The position numbers were made by a program, and so were the translations under genes. Shown here one piece after another: positions 11,723-24,240 of a stretch of DNA of 64,000 bases (within the stretch, counting starts at the first letter, position 1; every line of letters starts with the position of its first letter). The notes under the pieces were generated by a model that ran no database searches, was not told the DNA's origin, and was given only the letters and a program-made list of their open reading frames with translations. This stretch comes from Diphasiastrum complanatum (Eukaryota > Streptophyta > Lycopodiopsida > Lycopodiales > Lycopodiaceae). Location: contig CM055107.1 in the NCBI GenBank assembly GCA_029204225.1, positions 15,060,900 to 15,124,899 of the forward strand. The letters are read 5' to 3'.

Positions 11723-11802
11723 CACACACACACATGCAAGGACTTGGGTGGGTTTCTCTATATATCCCCTCCCAGTTCCCTTGCAAAATTGCTTATGGGA
11801 TT

Positions 11803-11858
11803 AAAACTGGCTGCCTGGACACGTGGCATCCGGGCAGCCAGTTTTTTTTTTTTTTTTT
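11803..11858. repeat. 13-bp inverted repeat followed by a T run, copy B
   Basis: Identical counterpart of 3036-3091, including the T-run length. Confidence 0.6.
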
Positions 11859-12028
11859 AAATGTGGTCAGGAGAGCATCGGGGCCAAAGGGGAACCGTGC
11901 TCGCAAGATGCAAGCAGCCCGCCCCTCGTAGGAGGAAAATCATGTGCATTGTGTGCACACCAATATCCCCAACCCTGCACCTCCCCCCGGGCCCTGCCCC
12001 CGAATTTTTTTTTACCACAGGCCTCAGC

Positions 12029-12522
12029 CATCCGGATGGAGAAATACGTGCGGCTAATCCAAGAACGAGAAGCCGAAAAGAAAAGTTTTCAAAAGATTGT
12101 GGCCAAGCAAGAGAACATCATCCTTGAGTCCCAGAAGCAGCTAGAAGACACCACGAAGGCCTTGCAGCAAGTCTTGGACAAGGTGAATCAATTATGGGAC
12201 ACAGCGTGCAAGGCCCAAGCAGGCACTCAATCAACGAAGCCACAGGACGATGATGGGAATGATGGAGCAGGGAATCAAGGCAGGCACATCGCAAGGCATG
12301 ACATGATCATCAGTTGCACAAGAAGGATCTTCGAGAAGGATATCTGGTCCTCATGTACAAAACCAAGGCGATCAAAGAAAAATTGAAGTTCACAAGTGAA
12401 GCTCCATATCACATCAAGGAAATCTTCAACCATGGAGCCATGACACTTCAACATCTAGATGGGACCATTTGATACACCTATTAATGGTAGTCGATTACCT
12501 AAGTATATGGTTTCTTACTTAG
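12029..12522 (+). pseudogene. Ty3/Gypsy polyprotein remnant, copy B
   Basis: Identical counterpart of 3262-3755 in the second duplication unit, with the same frameshift and stop. The defects therefore predate the duplication. Confidence 0.75.
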
Positions 12523-12876
12523 TTGTGGATTAGGATTCATTTCTTGTTTGTGGAATAAGGTAGGAATTAGCATGCAAGTAAACTAAATAGGCTGGTTTGT
12601 GGTGTGGATCTTGCATACTTTCTTACAGTCCAGTTCTTGATTGTTCTTGAGCAATCTAAGCATCAAGAAATGGGTGTTTCTTGATTCTTAGACTGTTAGA
12701 ATGCTGCTAGAACTCTAGTTTCTTGTTTCTCGTTCTTGTTTCAGTAGTTAATCTTGTTCTTGATTGTTTTCTAAATTAGTAGATAGTGGTAGGACTGCTC
12801 CCTGTTTCAGCACACAATGCAAGGAGGCAGTCCGGAAAGAGAAAGCAAAAAAGTAAAGCTAACTACTATAGCAGAT

Positions 12877-14962
12877 GCATGGCAAACTGAAAGACATAGC
12901 AACCGAGGGCGGCGATGAAGATCCGTCAAAAATCAGCTTGTTCCGTGCAGTCCATAACTTCTACAACAAAGACAACTTGCACACATGCCAAAAGGCGAAA
13001 GCAGCCATAGGAACGCGGTGTGAGTCACCTAACAAAACTAAAGCCACCGAGAGGTGAGGTAAGGCCACCCAATGGTTGAGGTACCTCTCAAAGTCCTCCC
13101 ACAAGTGTCTACTATAGTGAAAGAACATATGCTTGGCAGTCTCTTCATGCAACTAGCAAATCGACCAAAGGTGATCAGAAAGAAAGGGGCATTTGGCTCT
13201 GAGGAAGAGAATTGGAGATGGCACAAAAATCAAGATAATGGAGCTTACCAACAAGAATAGTCTAGATGGTGCCAAATCTAGCTCGATAGAGAAAAGGAGA
13301 GTTTGACCGGGCCCAGCAGGAGTTGTAGAAGGTGAGAAGGATGGAAGGGTGAGAACGACGGTGAGCAGCAAGGTATGTAAAAACGGAGGGCGAAAGGGCA
13401 AGCTCCCAGCCATCAAGCGAAGTGGACGAGTTGGGGAGAATGTGAAGGCCAAGCCCTGCAAGGGAGGTGAGCTCAAGAAGAGAGCTTTCATTGAGACTGA
13501 GGTGGATGTTGGGTGGGGAGGAGCTAACAAGAAGGAATGAAAATGAGTCGTCGGAAAGTGGATAGGCCCTTGGCTGCGAGGCATCTCAGGTGACAACAAA
13601 ACCAAGGGAGAGAGTCATGAGGGAAAAGAGAAGAGGTCTAGATGGGCTCATCAGCAATTAGACGGACATTAGGCAGGTGATGAAAAAGGGAAAAGAGGTT
13701 GAAGAGTGTTGTGGCTAGGTTCCTAAGAATGAAAGGTCCTTCTAAATGGAAGGAGCCGCCAAAGCTAAAAAGTTTGGCAAAAAAGGGGGGAGACCCCAAC
13801 AAAGGTGGAGTAACAACAGCCCAAGACAAGAAATGGAGAAGCATAAGGTGCCAGTGTGACCAAAAGGGAAGTCAAACAATGGTAAACTAAAGATTGATTC
13901 TTAATTCGTCCTTAATTGTGGTCAGTCTGAGCTTTAAGTGCTTGCCAATCAGACTCCTGATTTTGTGGCCTTTTTGGGCACCAACGTTGTCCCCCATGGT
14001 AGTGTCACTTGCCTTCTCGACCTTCATCTCTCCTCTCTCAATGTTCTCATTGGTTTTTAGGCTCTTTCCATTCTAAATTGGCCCTCTTTACATGTCTTTT
14101 GCCACAAGAGTTTTAGTGGTGTGTCATATTCTATCTGCTTATTCGGTTTTTCTTTTCCTCTACTTTCGTTTGCACTCGCCACCATTTCCAAACTTCTCCG
14201 ACGCATTCTTTGGGTAGGGAAACGCTCTCTTTTGCCTTGGCCAATTTGCATTACTCTTGTGGCAGATGAGGCCCTAGTTATCCATGATTCCTTTCTTAAC
14301 TCATAAAGGGTAGCAAAAAGGGAGCGAACTTGAGGCTCCAAAAGGAGAGAAAAGAACATGACATCATCTACGAATAGTTGGTGAAAGAGAACCAAGGTGG
14401 AAGTGAGGAGGGGCCATAGTACGAGCAAGAGAGGCCTGGTGGAGGGAGCGGGAAAGCTGGTTAATGGCAATGGCAAAGAGAAGGAGAGAAAGTGATATCA
14501 CAACGAAGAGAGCATGGAGCAGAAAGATGGCCATTAAAAATTAGCCTGGAAGAGGAAGAAAGGTAGAGGGCCCAAATCAGCATATAGAAGGCAGCAGGGA
14601 GGCCAAGTGCCTTGCAACAACGAAAGCTATAATTCCAACCTATGCGATCAAAGGCCTTGTCTAAGTCTAGGCATAGGAACATAGAGGGAGTGGAAGAATG
14701 TAAAAGCGAGCCTAGTCATGGACCAAATTTTGAGGATCGAACCCATGATACTACAGCCCTTAACAAACCCAAATTGCTCAGGCAAGAGGACAAATCAAGG
14801 TAGGGAGACAAACGATGAGATAAAAGCTTGGCGACGATTTTATAAGAGGTGTTGAGCATAGTAAGGACGAGAATCTACTAGGGCAAGTGGGCGAGGCTTC
14901 TTGGGTATAACCTTAACCAGCCCTTCAGAGATGGAGGCTGGGAAAGTGCCCAAAACAAAAGC
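12877..14962 (-). pseudogene. L1-type LINE reverse transcriptase remnant, copy B
   Basis: Identical counterpart of 4110-6195, with the same FVDD box, frameshifts and Copia LTR junction on its right. Confidence 0.85.
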
Positions 14963-14996
14963 TTGAAGTACAATAGAGCCCGGATTTTGACAACAG

Positions 14997-15955
14997 TGTC
15001 GAATTTTCTCTCTCTACAAAACCCGATAGTGATAAAACCCGATAGTGTCGCACTTTTCGTCTGTCAAGAATCTCGGGTAAAAATGCAGTGTCGTCTTTTC
15101 CCATTTTTCGCCTGTCAGGAATTACGTGCAGTGTCGTCTTTTTCGCCTTTTTTGCCTGTCAAGAATTATGAGTAAAAATGCAGTGTTGCATTTTTCACTT
15201 GTGGCAATTTACGTTCATTTATGCAAAGTGACCATCTACGTTCATTTATGCAGACAGACTGTTTACAACCAATTGTCACTGCTTATCAGCAAGCAACTTC
15301 TGAGAAGAACTGGATGAATGCCAGCAGACTCCAGCCAACTGGCACTCGCATTCGACGACCTAATTACTTAGTATAAATAAGTTGTTCATATATCTCATTA
15401 CAAAGAACATTGTGAATTGTGAAAAAGTTGAGTGTTATTACACGACGCTTCCTGTGCTCTTATCGAACAAATCGTTCACAACCAGAAAGTATTGTCGTTA
15501 GCTCTCTATCAAGCTTTCAAGCTTGAATTCTCTTGAGCATTCTAGCTCAGTCTTTTAGAGATTTATTTTAGAGTTGTTATTGCGCTACTACTTATCAGCA
15601 GAGTCACTTATTTCGGACTTATTTTCGATTACTCAAAAATAGCTTTAGAGTGCATGGTTTCTATCCGCTATTGTTTCGCTCTCATTAGCATCTGATCTTT
15701 TTTTCTGAATCAATAATATTTCCTTATTGCATTCAGTTTGTGTCAGAATGCATGCATCTTCGTATTTGTAACTGGTAAAAATTGTCTGAGAATTCAATAT
15801 GTTTGGCTACGTAATCACTTAGTATCTAGTGAAAGTTAGTTGCTAAAGATTGGACGTGATTCCCATCACTACTACTTTGTACAATTTTTTATAGACGTAG
15901 TCATGCATTGGAAGTAGGAAGTTTTCACTATTCCATTACTCACCTATTTCCGACA
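14997..15955 (+). repeat. Copia 5' LTR (copy B)
   Basis: Identical counterpart of 6230-7188. It belongs to the Copia whose gag and integrase follow at 16139-18085. No 3' LTR or target duplication can be paired with it because the element is truncated at about 18085. Confidence 0.7.
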
Positions 15956-15967
15956 TGGTATCAGAGC
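15956..15967 (+). promoter_or_regulatory. Copia primer-binding site (initiator tRNA-Met), copy B
   Basis: Same TGGTATCAGAGC directly after the LTR. The gag ATG follows at 16139. Confidence 0.9.
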
Positions 15968-16138
15968 GTTGATTCTTCTTCAAGGCCTAATACTATATCA
16001 AAGCGCAAGCTCTTATACTTGATATCTTTCACGATATCAAATTAGTCTTCAGTTCGAATCAATTTGTTTCGGTATCAGAGAATTGATTTCCAATTGTAGC
16101 GCAACACAATATCTCTCTTAACGTCGCCTAAGTTCCAA

Positions 16139-18085
16139 ATGGATTCTCACAGTAAAGTTGGTCTTATCGCAGACAAGCTGAATGGATCCAATTATCATTT
16201 ATGGAAATTTAAGATGAAGACCTTGCTAATCGCCAATGAGTTGTGGGATGTTGTTACAGATATCGAAGTGAAACTTGAAGACGACACATAAGGCTCAAAA
16301 TGGAAATCGAAGTATGGTAAAGCTTTCACGCTTATTATCCTCAATATATCAGATACTCAAATTGGCCATATAGCTGAAGCTAAAACTTTCGAAAGAAGTT
16401 TGGGACATCCTAAGCTCACTATATGATGTGAGAGACGTAACTACTAAGTCACATCTTCGAAAAAAACTCTTCACACTCAAGATGTCGAATAATGATTCTC
16501 TTCATAATCATATTAACCGATTTAAGAATCTCTTGCAATAGATGGCCGCTGTTGCAGGTCAGTCATAGACGATTAAGACGCAATTATGACATTGCTTTCA
16601 AGCTTGCCCTCTACATATGAGAACTGGGTGATGATCATCATGACATACTCAGATTTAATTCTTACCAGAGATCACTATGCTATTGCAAGAAGATAATTGA
16701 AGAAGTCAAGACACTTTGTCTACCTCTTCATCTCATGCTCTATATGTCAACAAGGGCTCGAAACGACAGAAGCAGAAAAGCTCCAAGCAGTCTGCATCGA
16801 ATCAGAAATAGACTCAAAGTCAAGAACAATTATCAAATCCACGTTCATCAAAGAAGAAGATGTTTTGCAGATATTACAAATGCAATAACCATGAGATCCA
16901 TAATTTCAAATTCTAAAAGCAAAGAATGCAGCCAAGCAACCCGATCAACAACCAAATATATTTATAGCATCTCCTGAAGTCAAAATGGACGAAGGCGCTT
17001 TTATGGTCAAAGACAAATACGCAAATTCGGATGATTTGTGGTTTCTGGATTCCGGAGCACTCAACATATGACCAATCATCGTGAGATTTTCCAATCCTAT
17101 ACACCTTACAACACAAAGAAGTATGTTCATCTTGGTGACGATAACACACTATCGAAGGTGAAGGTACTGTAAGATTGAGATTCCAACATGATCAATTCAA
17201 ACTACTTTCAAAAGTCTTGTATGTTTCTAAACTCTCTACAAATTTGTTATCAGTAAGTAGAATTATAGATTTAGGTCATAAGGTGGAGTTTGAAACTGAT
17301 CAATGCAGAATTATCGATAGGAGTAATAAGATCCTTGCACTCGGCAAGAGGTATGGATACTAGATTGGCACATTGTTGTTATGATTCCAGTCAAGCCTTG
17401 AAAACCTCTGTTTTTGTCAATAAAGCATTACTCGGGCATCATCGCTTAGGACACTTGAATTATGCATATGTTTTAAACATGTCCAGACAATCCCTAACAC
17501 TTGATCTCGACTATCCTTCTGGCAAAGTCGATCTCCCTGTCTGCCATAGCTGCACCCTTGGAAAGCAGACTAGGATTCCTTTTAGATCAAGTCATAGGCA
17601 TGCAACAAAAAGTCTATTAGATGTTGTTCATACAAATATATGTGGACCTATGCAAACTCCTTCATTGCCAGATGCAAAGTATTTCATTACCTTTACTAAC
17701 AAATTCTCTAGAAGAACAATTGTTTACTTCATTAAACAAAAAATAGAAACTTTCATCAAGTTCAGACAATTCAAAGAGCACACAAAAAATCAAAGTGGTA
17801 AACGAATCAAAGCACTGAGGTAAGATAACGGGGGAGAATACATCTCCATCAAATTCAAGGAGTACTGCCTTAACAATGACATTGAGCAACAATATATTAT
17901 CTCCTATTTGCCTCAATCAAATGTTCTTGTTGAGAGAAAGAACAGAACCTTAGTTGAATTGGCAATGTGCATGTTATCACATGTGACACTTTTGAAGTCC
18001 TTCTGGACTGAAGCTATTTCAGGAGCAACCTATATTCAAAACAGATGTCCTACTAAAGGTCTCTCAGACAAAACATCATTCAAAG
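16139..18085 (+). pseudogene. Ty1/Copia gag-protease-integrase, truncated and decayed
   Basis: ATG at 16139 starts a Copia gag (MDSHSKVGLIADKLNGSNYH, then LWKFKMKTLL), stopped at codon 51 but recognisable to about 16560. Near 17038-17080 lies the protease start WFLDSGA followed by a frame change. From about 17425 comes the pre-integrase zinc region (HHRLGHLNY, CHSCTLGKQTRIPF) and the integrase core (DNGGEYI, PQSN.LVERKNRTL), with an in-frame stop before DNGGEY. Copia homology ends at about 18085, where minus-strand Gypsy gag begins. RT and RNase H are absent. It follows its own LTR and PBS (14997-15967). Confidence 0.88.
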
Positions 18086-18517
18086 TTTGGACTGTAACTG
18101 TTGTAAAGCCATTTTTGCAATATTCGTCTGAGCAAACGATCTCAAAAGGCTTGATTTCATGGCTTCCAAGTCGTTCTTTACAGGTAAGGGTTGTTGAATA
18201 TACCAAGTAGCTGCAACCCCTTCCAACACTGTCCGAATCTCGTGAAAACGCCTATCAACATTCCAGTCGTAGTAATCGCCAATATTGTTAAAATGATCTA
18301 ACCAGGACATAATATCCTCAGAAGGCAGTCCCTAAAACGCTCTAGGAAAAACTTTTGGATTAGGGCGGACATGAGACTGAGAGCGATCCTGCAAAAGCTG
18401 TAACAAAACCTGATTGTTCTGTGAAAACTGTGAAGACAATGCGTGAAACGCTTGAAGAAAGGTGCGCAAAGACACATCCTCCTCTATCATGCCATCATTA
18501 ATCAGAGACTGCTCCAT
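18085..18517 (-). pseudogene. Ty3/Gypsy gag fragment
   Basis: The minus-strand ATG at 18517 starts MEQSLINDGMIEEDVSLRTF. After a coil-like stretch (HALSSQFSQNNQVLLQLLQD) one in-frame TAG interrupts, then comes a retrotransposon gag domain: SWLDHFNNIGDYYDW, then VLEGVAATWYIQQ. The fragment ends abruptly at the Copia junction near 18085. Since the two elements point in opposite directions and both are truncated there, the junction is a rearrangement, not a simple nested insertion. Confidence 0.75.
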
Positions 18518-18532
18518 GCTCTCCTCCACCAA

Positions 18533-18700
18533 TGTGACAGACCTGTAATGTGCAACATCAACGAGAAAACAGCAGACAACGATGGCAAAAGGAAGAACGA
18601 CGAAACGAGAAAGAAGAGTAACGGCCTTTAGGCCTTCTCGCCCAACTCCTTTATACTTGTCAAATGCCTCAGTACATACAACCCTTTTTACATGGGCCCA
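18533..18700 (-). promoter_or_regulatory. Probable Gypsy LTR 3' part / leader with TATA box
   Basis: Upstream of the gag ATG on the minus strand is TATAAAGG (18655-18648), about 140 bp before the gag start. A possible LTR terminus ...CTGTCACA lies at 18540-18533, immediately before the gag leader. Position and orientation suit an LTR promoter; no second LTR was found to confirm it. Confidence 0.35.
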
Positions 18701-18713
18701 TTACAATAAATAA

Positions 18714-18717
<4 letters not shown>

Positions 18718-18759
<42 letters not shown>
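18718..18759. repeat. (TA)n microsatellite
   Basis: About 20 TA units, preceded by a short (AAAT)n run. It separates the Gypsy fragment from the AT-rich sequence to the right. Confidence 0.97.
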
Positions 18760-18762
<3 letters not shown>

Positions 18763-19254
18763 GCGTGCTAAGCGGCACGCCGGCATGCTATCTGGGTTGG
18801 CTACAAAAAAACAAATTTAATTAGAATTTTTTTTACTTAGTCGGATCTTTAACTATGTACCAAACCACATTTTTAATAATAAACATTGAAGTAGTAGCAT
18901 AAAAAGGGTGGCACACCTTGTGCTATCTTTTTGTTGAATGATGGCAAGAAACAAACTTGCAAAACTCGCAAAAAATTTACTCACAAAATGCCAAGGCCCC
19001 TTCGCGAGCAGTCGACTTATCCTAAAGATCAAGTTTTTTATATAATCCGAAACGGTCCTTCCTTGTACGCATAGTCTTAGAATCTTTTGGAATTCTAAGA
19101 TATACCAATCATCAACTTTAAAATCTCTAGGAGACCTCTTAAGATCAACATAGTGCTTAACTATGTCTTGAGCACGTCATTAAAAATTCATTTCTAGCTT
19201 TAGTTTGGCAACTTTGGCCAATATGACTATTTTAGGGCTAGTTGTTGATAAGAT

Positions 19255-19600
19255 TGGCCAAACCCATCTATTTGGAGAAGAGAGAGTCATCACTCTCAGC
19301 TATAAATAACAAGTAGCTCATGGAGAATGTAGAACCAAAGTGCCATTCACTTTTGGAAGGTTTGGAGTCAAGACTAGCTCATTGTGGTTGGTTCTCTTTT
19401 ACTTGTGAGTAAAAGACTTGTTGTAAGCTTGATCAATTTCTATTGGAGAGAGGAAATAAATTTTCACGTGTTGCTATAAAGCTTGTTTATAGAGAATTAA
19501 TTCAGATCTATTTGTGTTTTGATTTGCTTTCAATTCTATCAAGTTATGTTGAGTAGATCTTGATCAAACTAGTCATTTCTATGTGTAGAATTGTCTACAA
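19255..19600 (+). promoter_or_regulatory. Possible solo LTR-like promoter region
   Basis: TATAAATA at 19301-19308 is followed by C/T-rich leader-like sequence with no coding potential. This looks like the TATA-to-end portion of a plant LTR, but neither termini nor a partner copy is seen in the window. Confidence 0.22.
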
Positions 19601-20371
19601 ATGTAAGATTAATATTTATGCATCTTCTTTTGTCCCTAGATCTATGTTTAGGATCAGTTTGGATCTTAAATTTTGATAGTTTTTGCCCGAATAAAATTTT
19701 CCCATCGAGCAACCCCCTCCCCCATATCTTATTAGCACTGTCCCATTTGAGCCAGGAAAATATTTCGTTGCCATGTGGCATGCTTATGTTGTTTTTACCT
19801 GGGAGCAAAGTTGTGGTATTTATATATCCCATAAACAATGCCCTCTTTTTACCTTTGGATGATATATGTTTGAGCCTCTACATTGACTCATGTGCGTATG
19901 TGAGCGCTGCCCAAGATGTCTGCTCTTGCTACCTTGGAGCCTTGCCCTACCCTGACCTCGCTACCTGGGGCCCTATTGCTGCCGAAAGCCCTTGTCCTCG
20001 CTACCTGGGGCCCTGTTGCTGCCCATACACCCAGACTCAAATTTAAACCATTGGGTGCCCGCCACATGGCATGAGCTCCCATTTGTCCAATCCAAATGGC
20101 TTGGATAGTTTCAATAAGTGTCACCTAAGTAGCCTTAGCCGATTCTGCCAGAAAATTAGAGAGTGCGATTAGCATAACCACTAATGGGATTGACCTTTCT
20201 TAAGCAAAAAAAGTAGTGCTAGAGACTAAAAATCACCTCAAGTTCTCCAACAACAGCAGGCATTTTGGCTGAGATGCTCATGGAGATTGCAACCATGGCA
20301 TAATCATTGGCACATGACAAAGGTGTAATCAAAAAGTTCTGTAAGATGCTATTTGGTAAGAGGTCATGAGG

Positions 20372-20825
20372 ATAATGTTTATTACATGGGCTTGCATTAG
20401 CTAAAAAATCTAACTTGATGGCTTAGTTACATATCATTTAAGTGAGATTACACTGAGTTTCTAATGTTGATAATTGAGGCACAACATAAAATATACTTGC
20501 TACAAGTGAAGCATTATAAGAAGAACATTCTCATGAATCATGTTTTACAGAAAGGGTTTCATGAAATTTATATCGTCCAAAGGTAAATGATGAGTGTAAA
20601 TCATGTCTTGCAATAAGGCCATTTATATTGCTAAATATTGGCCAATGAACATTTTACTTGCATAAAATATATTTAAGCCCATAAAACTATAACAACATCA
20701 AAAATTTAGGAAAACATAAACTCTGCGCCTATACATCCATTCTTTGACAATTTGATGCTCGAAATAGAGATTGTTTTTGATTGAAAGAGTTTCATGTCTA
20801 TTCATGGTTTGTGTATAGGAAAGAT
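20372..20825. repeat. Diverged direct repeat, left copy
   Basis: It shares long blocks with 22046-22505 in the same order: tagttacatatcatt, agtgagattacactga, gtgaagcattataa, aaggtraatgatgag, catgtctt, aatctatttaagccca-like, and attgtttttgattg. Identity is roughly three quarters by eye with small indels. It may be a degraded LTR pair about 1.67 kb apart or an old duplication. Confidence 0.7.
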
Positions 20826-21065
20826 AGCAAAAGAACTCCTTTTTAGAAGTCCCAATTGTAAAAGGCAGTGGAAAACCAAGTGCAATTATAAGATTATGCA
20901 TTCATTAATTGCAATTGATGACATTCCATAATAGAACATAATAGTTTATAAAGGAGGGAACCAAATGTGAACATAAGCTTGGACAAAGGGAAACATTGTG
21001 AATAGCAAGAAGAGACATCAAGGGGACCAAAAACTGGATAACTAACCACAGATCTTTTGGCTCAA

Positions 21066-21212
21066 GGAGGACCAACATATGTTCAAGATGGGCCATTTGG
21101 AACTCAAAAGACAAGTTGTGCGACAACAACAAAAAGGAGGATCAACATATGTTCAAAATGGGCCATTTGGAACTCATGGGAACTCAAAAGACAAGTTGTG
21201 CGACAACAACAA
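21066..21212. repeat. Short tandem duplication, unit about 70 bp
   Basis: The block containing caacatatgttcaa, atgggccatttggaactc and gacaagttgtgcgacaacaa occurs twice, the second time with a 10-base internal addition (atgggaactc). It lies between the diverged direct repeats. The frames across it (21057-21405) have no recognised homology. Confidence 0.9.
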
Positions 21213-22045
21213 ATCAAGAGCTCAGGAAGTTTCACTAAAGACAAAAGGGACAATATTGGATGTTTTAGACCGTTTATATCACCAATTAATAAAGTTTCAC
21301 GTTTTGCATAAAGTTCCTATGGCCAACCAACTTTTAGTGGCCCTAGCAAATTCTAGAAAGCTTTGTTTAGAGTGCCACTACCTAATATCAACTAGGCATG
21401 GATAAGAAAAGTTTGGGAATCAACAAATTCTAGAAAGAGAGACATTTATTTTTCTTCAGAGAAAAGTTTGTTACTAATCTAGAGAATGCACTTGTTGTGA
21501 AGGATGCGTTGAATGGCAAAAAAAAACTACAAGGGGATGCACTTGCTAGGTCTCAACTCCTATTGTAGAAGAATTGACTTTGCACTAATCATGGCCCTAT
21601 TAGCAGTACAGAGACCAAGGTTGGTCACACACTTGAAATGTACCTTGTCAAAATTATCAATAAAGTAAGATTATCTCAAACTGAGTTTGATTACCTTCTA
21701 CATTTCAATGATTAGTAAAAGTTTTGTTTGAAAGGCCGCTCACGAAGTTTTATCTTGGCATGGGGGTGAGGATTATCTTTGTTATGTGAGGATTATCTTT
21801 GCTATTGCCATTGATATGTTGTCAAGACCTTTCAATGCTTGGATGCTAGTGATATGTTGTTGAAAACGTCGTGCCTCGATCTAGTTGTCGATATTTATTT
21901 GTTGTAGCTTATATATTTAGTTGGATGGAGGTTACCCCTGGTTGCCTAGTCTGGCATGATCCCATCACTCATGATTGAGCTTTGAATGGGTTAAATCACC
22001 TAGGGTGACCCTCTTAGGGTTTGACTCTAAAAGATCACAAAGATA

Positions 22046-22505
22046 GTGTTTCTTACACGGGCTTGCATCAGCTGAAAAATCTCTCTTGATCTCTTAGTTA
22101 CATATCATTCAAGTGAGATTACACTGAATTCGTAGGTGGTGATTATTGACGCACAACGTAAAACCTACTTGCTGCACAAGTGAAGCATTATAAAAAAAAT
22201 TCTTCTAGAGTAAGCCTCTCAAAAAAATGGTGAATGATGATCCCGAATCACTCTTTAAATTAAAGAAAGCGTTTGGTGAAATTTGTATTGGCCAAAGGTG
22301 AATGATGAGCCTGAATCATGTCTTACAAGAGGCCTTTTACATAATTAATATTGACCAATCAACTTCTATTTACATAAAATCTATTTAAGCCCATTTAGAA
22401 TCACAGAAGTTTAACGTAAGCAAGGCTTTATGAAAATAGCAATCTGATGCTGGCAGTAGAATTGTTTTTGATTGCAAGAATTTTGGGTCTACTCATGGGA
22501 ACATC
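22046..22505. repeat. Diverged direct repeat, right copy
   Basis: Partner of 20372-20825. The 1.2 kb between the copies has no recognisable retroelement protein, so if these are LTRs the element was non-autonomous. Confidence 0.7.
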
Positions 22506-23071
22506 AAAGTTCCTGTTTAATGGATGTGTATATTAAGCAATGCATCTTCTTGTCTTGTATAAAGAAGCTGAGTCTTCAGATGAGCTGAGACGACACTGAG
22601 CTTCAATGTTGAGTCTCTGTTAATATAACATGTTCTCCTGGTAAAATGGCCGAAAGGACGTCACTCAAGAACGTGATGAATAGCAATCGGTGACACCACA
22701 AAAAGATTCCTTCTGGGGGCCCTCACCAAGGGCTATGGCAATATGCCCACGACTTGTTCCCCCCTATTAAAATATGTGCAGATGGCATAGCGACAGCGCA
22801 ATTTGAAAAAGAAATGATGAACAAAGTAAGAGACTCACAATAAGATACTATATTTTCGTGCTATTCATACTCGCAGAGTTCTCAAGAGCATTGGCGTTAA
22901 TCATTCGTTAGATTGCAACATGTAGAGCAAAACTGTTAGGCTTGCCACAGGGCGAAGGCGAGCCCTTCATTGTGCTTGTCTTTGCTTAGAATTGTACTTG
23001 TACAATTTTGTACTTAGCGTTCCTCAGCGGTTCCCGTTGTTCAGAAGACAATGTAGCCGCGTCCCTCAGCT

Positions 23072-24240
23072 CTATAGATTTTGCCTCACCGTGAAGGCAA
23101 CAGCCTGGGCCCAATGTTTCAATCTTGTTTTCACCTGTTGAGGATGATCTCCTGTGTCACAAAATCGCATCTTCAATCTTCATACTCGCGCTATGGTAGA
23201 TTGCATGCAGGTCGATAAGTGAATGGAAGAAGATTGCACGCAGGTAAACTATTGAAGAATGACTGAATGAAAAAGTATAATATCGCAATACCTGGGCTGG
23301 AAATCCTCCACGAGGGGTTTGGCGAGCTAGATGTGCTACCTTCATTTGTTGAAACGTCCAGCAAATCACCTTCTAAAGGTGAAATCGGCGAAGGTTCTGA
23401 AGGTGAAAGGGGAGAAGGTGTGAGAGTGCTCTCAACCCCTTTGAGCTGTTGAGAAATGGCATAGCACAATTCCAAAGCTGGAAGAGTACTCCAAAGTTCG
23501 CGGTCTGCCTCATTATTACGAAATGCGAAACCAAGATCAATGCAGCCTCTTAGCTCATCTAGATCATCGTCTGTCAGACTCTTTGTTCTTGGCAAAGGAG
23601 CCGCAGAGCTTCGTGATTGTAAAGATGATCTTCGGTCACCGCAATCCGAAACGCTCCTTCCCACTGCCCTTTCTTTCTGGTCATCCAAGATCAAGCTCAT
23701 CTCCTTGGAAAAGTGCAAAATTCTCCTTCGTTCCCAAGCTTCTTCCAGGTCAACCTTTTTCAACCGCGACTTGGTCTTGCTCAAGCTTTTCTGAAGTCTC
23801 GATCCTTCCTCACCATTTTGGCAATTTTTGGAGACTATGTCGATAGGCGTTGTGGATGCCTGAATCAAAGCAGGATTCCGTGCGCACTCGACGGTGGCGT
23901 CGGTTCGTTGGGAGGGAGCATTACTGCTGATATTGGGAAATTTCCCAAGTTTTGCAGGAGCCTCTAAAGACGTTCCTGGTAGTTTTCCCTTGGCAAACCT
24001 GGAATTTGTATCCTGGATACTTCCGTGCTTTTGTTGAAAAGATCCAAAGCTTGAGAAGGGTCTAGGATGCTCTATTGCTGTAAGTCTTTCAAAACTGATT
24101 GAATCTTCATCCATGACCAGCTCCTTTTCTTCGAATACAGTGCTATCTCGAAGTGATGAGTTACGAGAATACCACAACGGAAAATTAAGTTCTAAACAGC
24201 TACCCGCACTCTTCATTGGCTTTTGAACTGTTTCGTCCAT
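23072..24240 (-). CDS. DUF1685 family protein, two coding exons
   Basis: Exon 1 is 24240-23292: ATG, then MDETVQKPMKSAGSCLELNF. Exon 2 is 23151-23072. The donor is CCCAG|GTATTG and the acceptor CACAG|GAGATC; joining restores a Gly codon, and the product is about 342 residues. The family core is clear: a basic linker KKVDLEEAWERRRI, then TKSLTDDDLDELRGCIDLGF, then LPALELCYAISQQ, a Ser/Pro-rich stretch, and WRISSPG joined to DHPQQVKTRLKHWAQAVAF. The family is plant-specific and of unknown biochemical function. The frame stays open upstream of this ATG to 24369, but those residues are hydrophobic and unlike the family, so the ATG at 24240 is preferred. No stops interrupt it, making it the one intact-looking host gene here. 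Confidence 0.9.

Larger units (their letters stand above)
7391..16157. repeat. 8,767-bp tandem duplication, copy B (complete)
   Basis: Copy B runs from the junction at 7391, where unit-start sequence follows truncated Copia gag, to 16157, where the same Copia gag continues intact instead. It holds one of each element described for copy A, plus the unit's left 1.38 kb (7391-8766). This geometry is that of a direct tandem duplication whose right breakpoint fell inside a resident Copia element and whose left breakpoint is the sequence seen at 7391. Confidence 0.95.
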
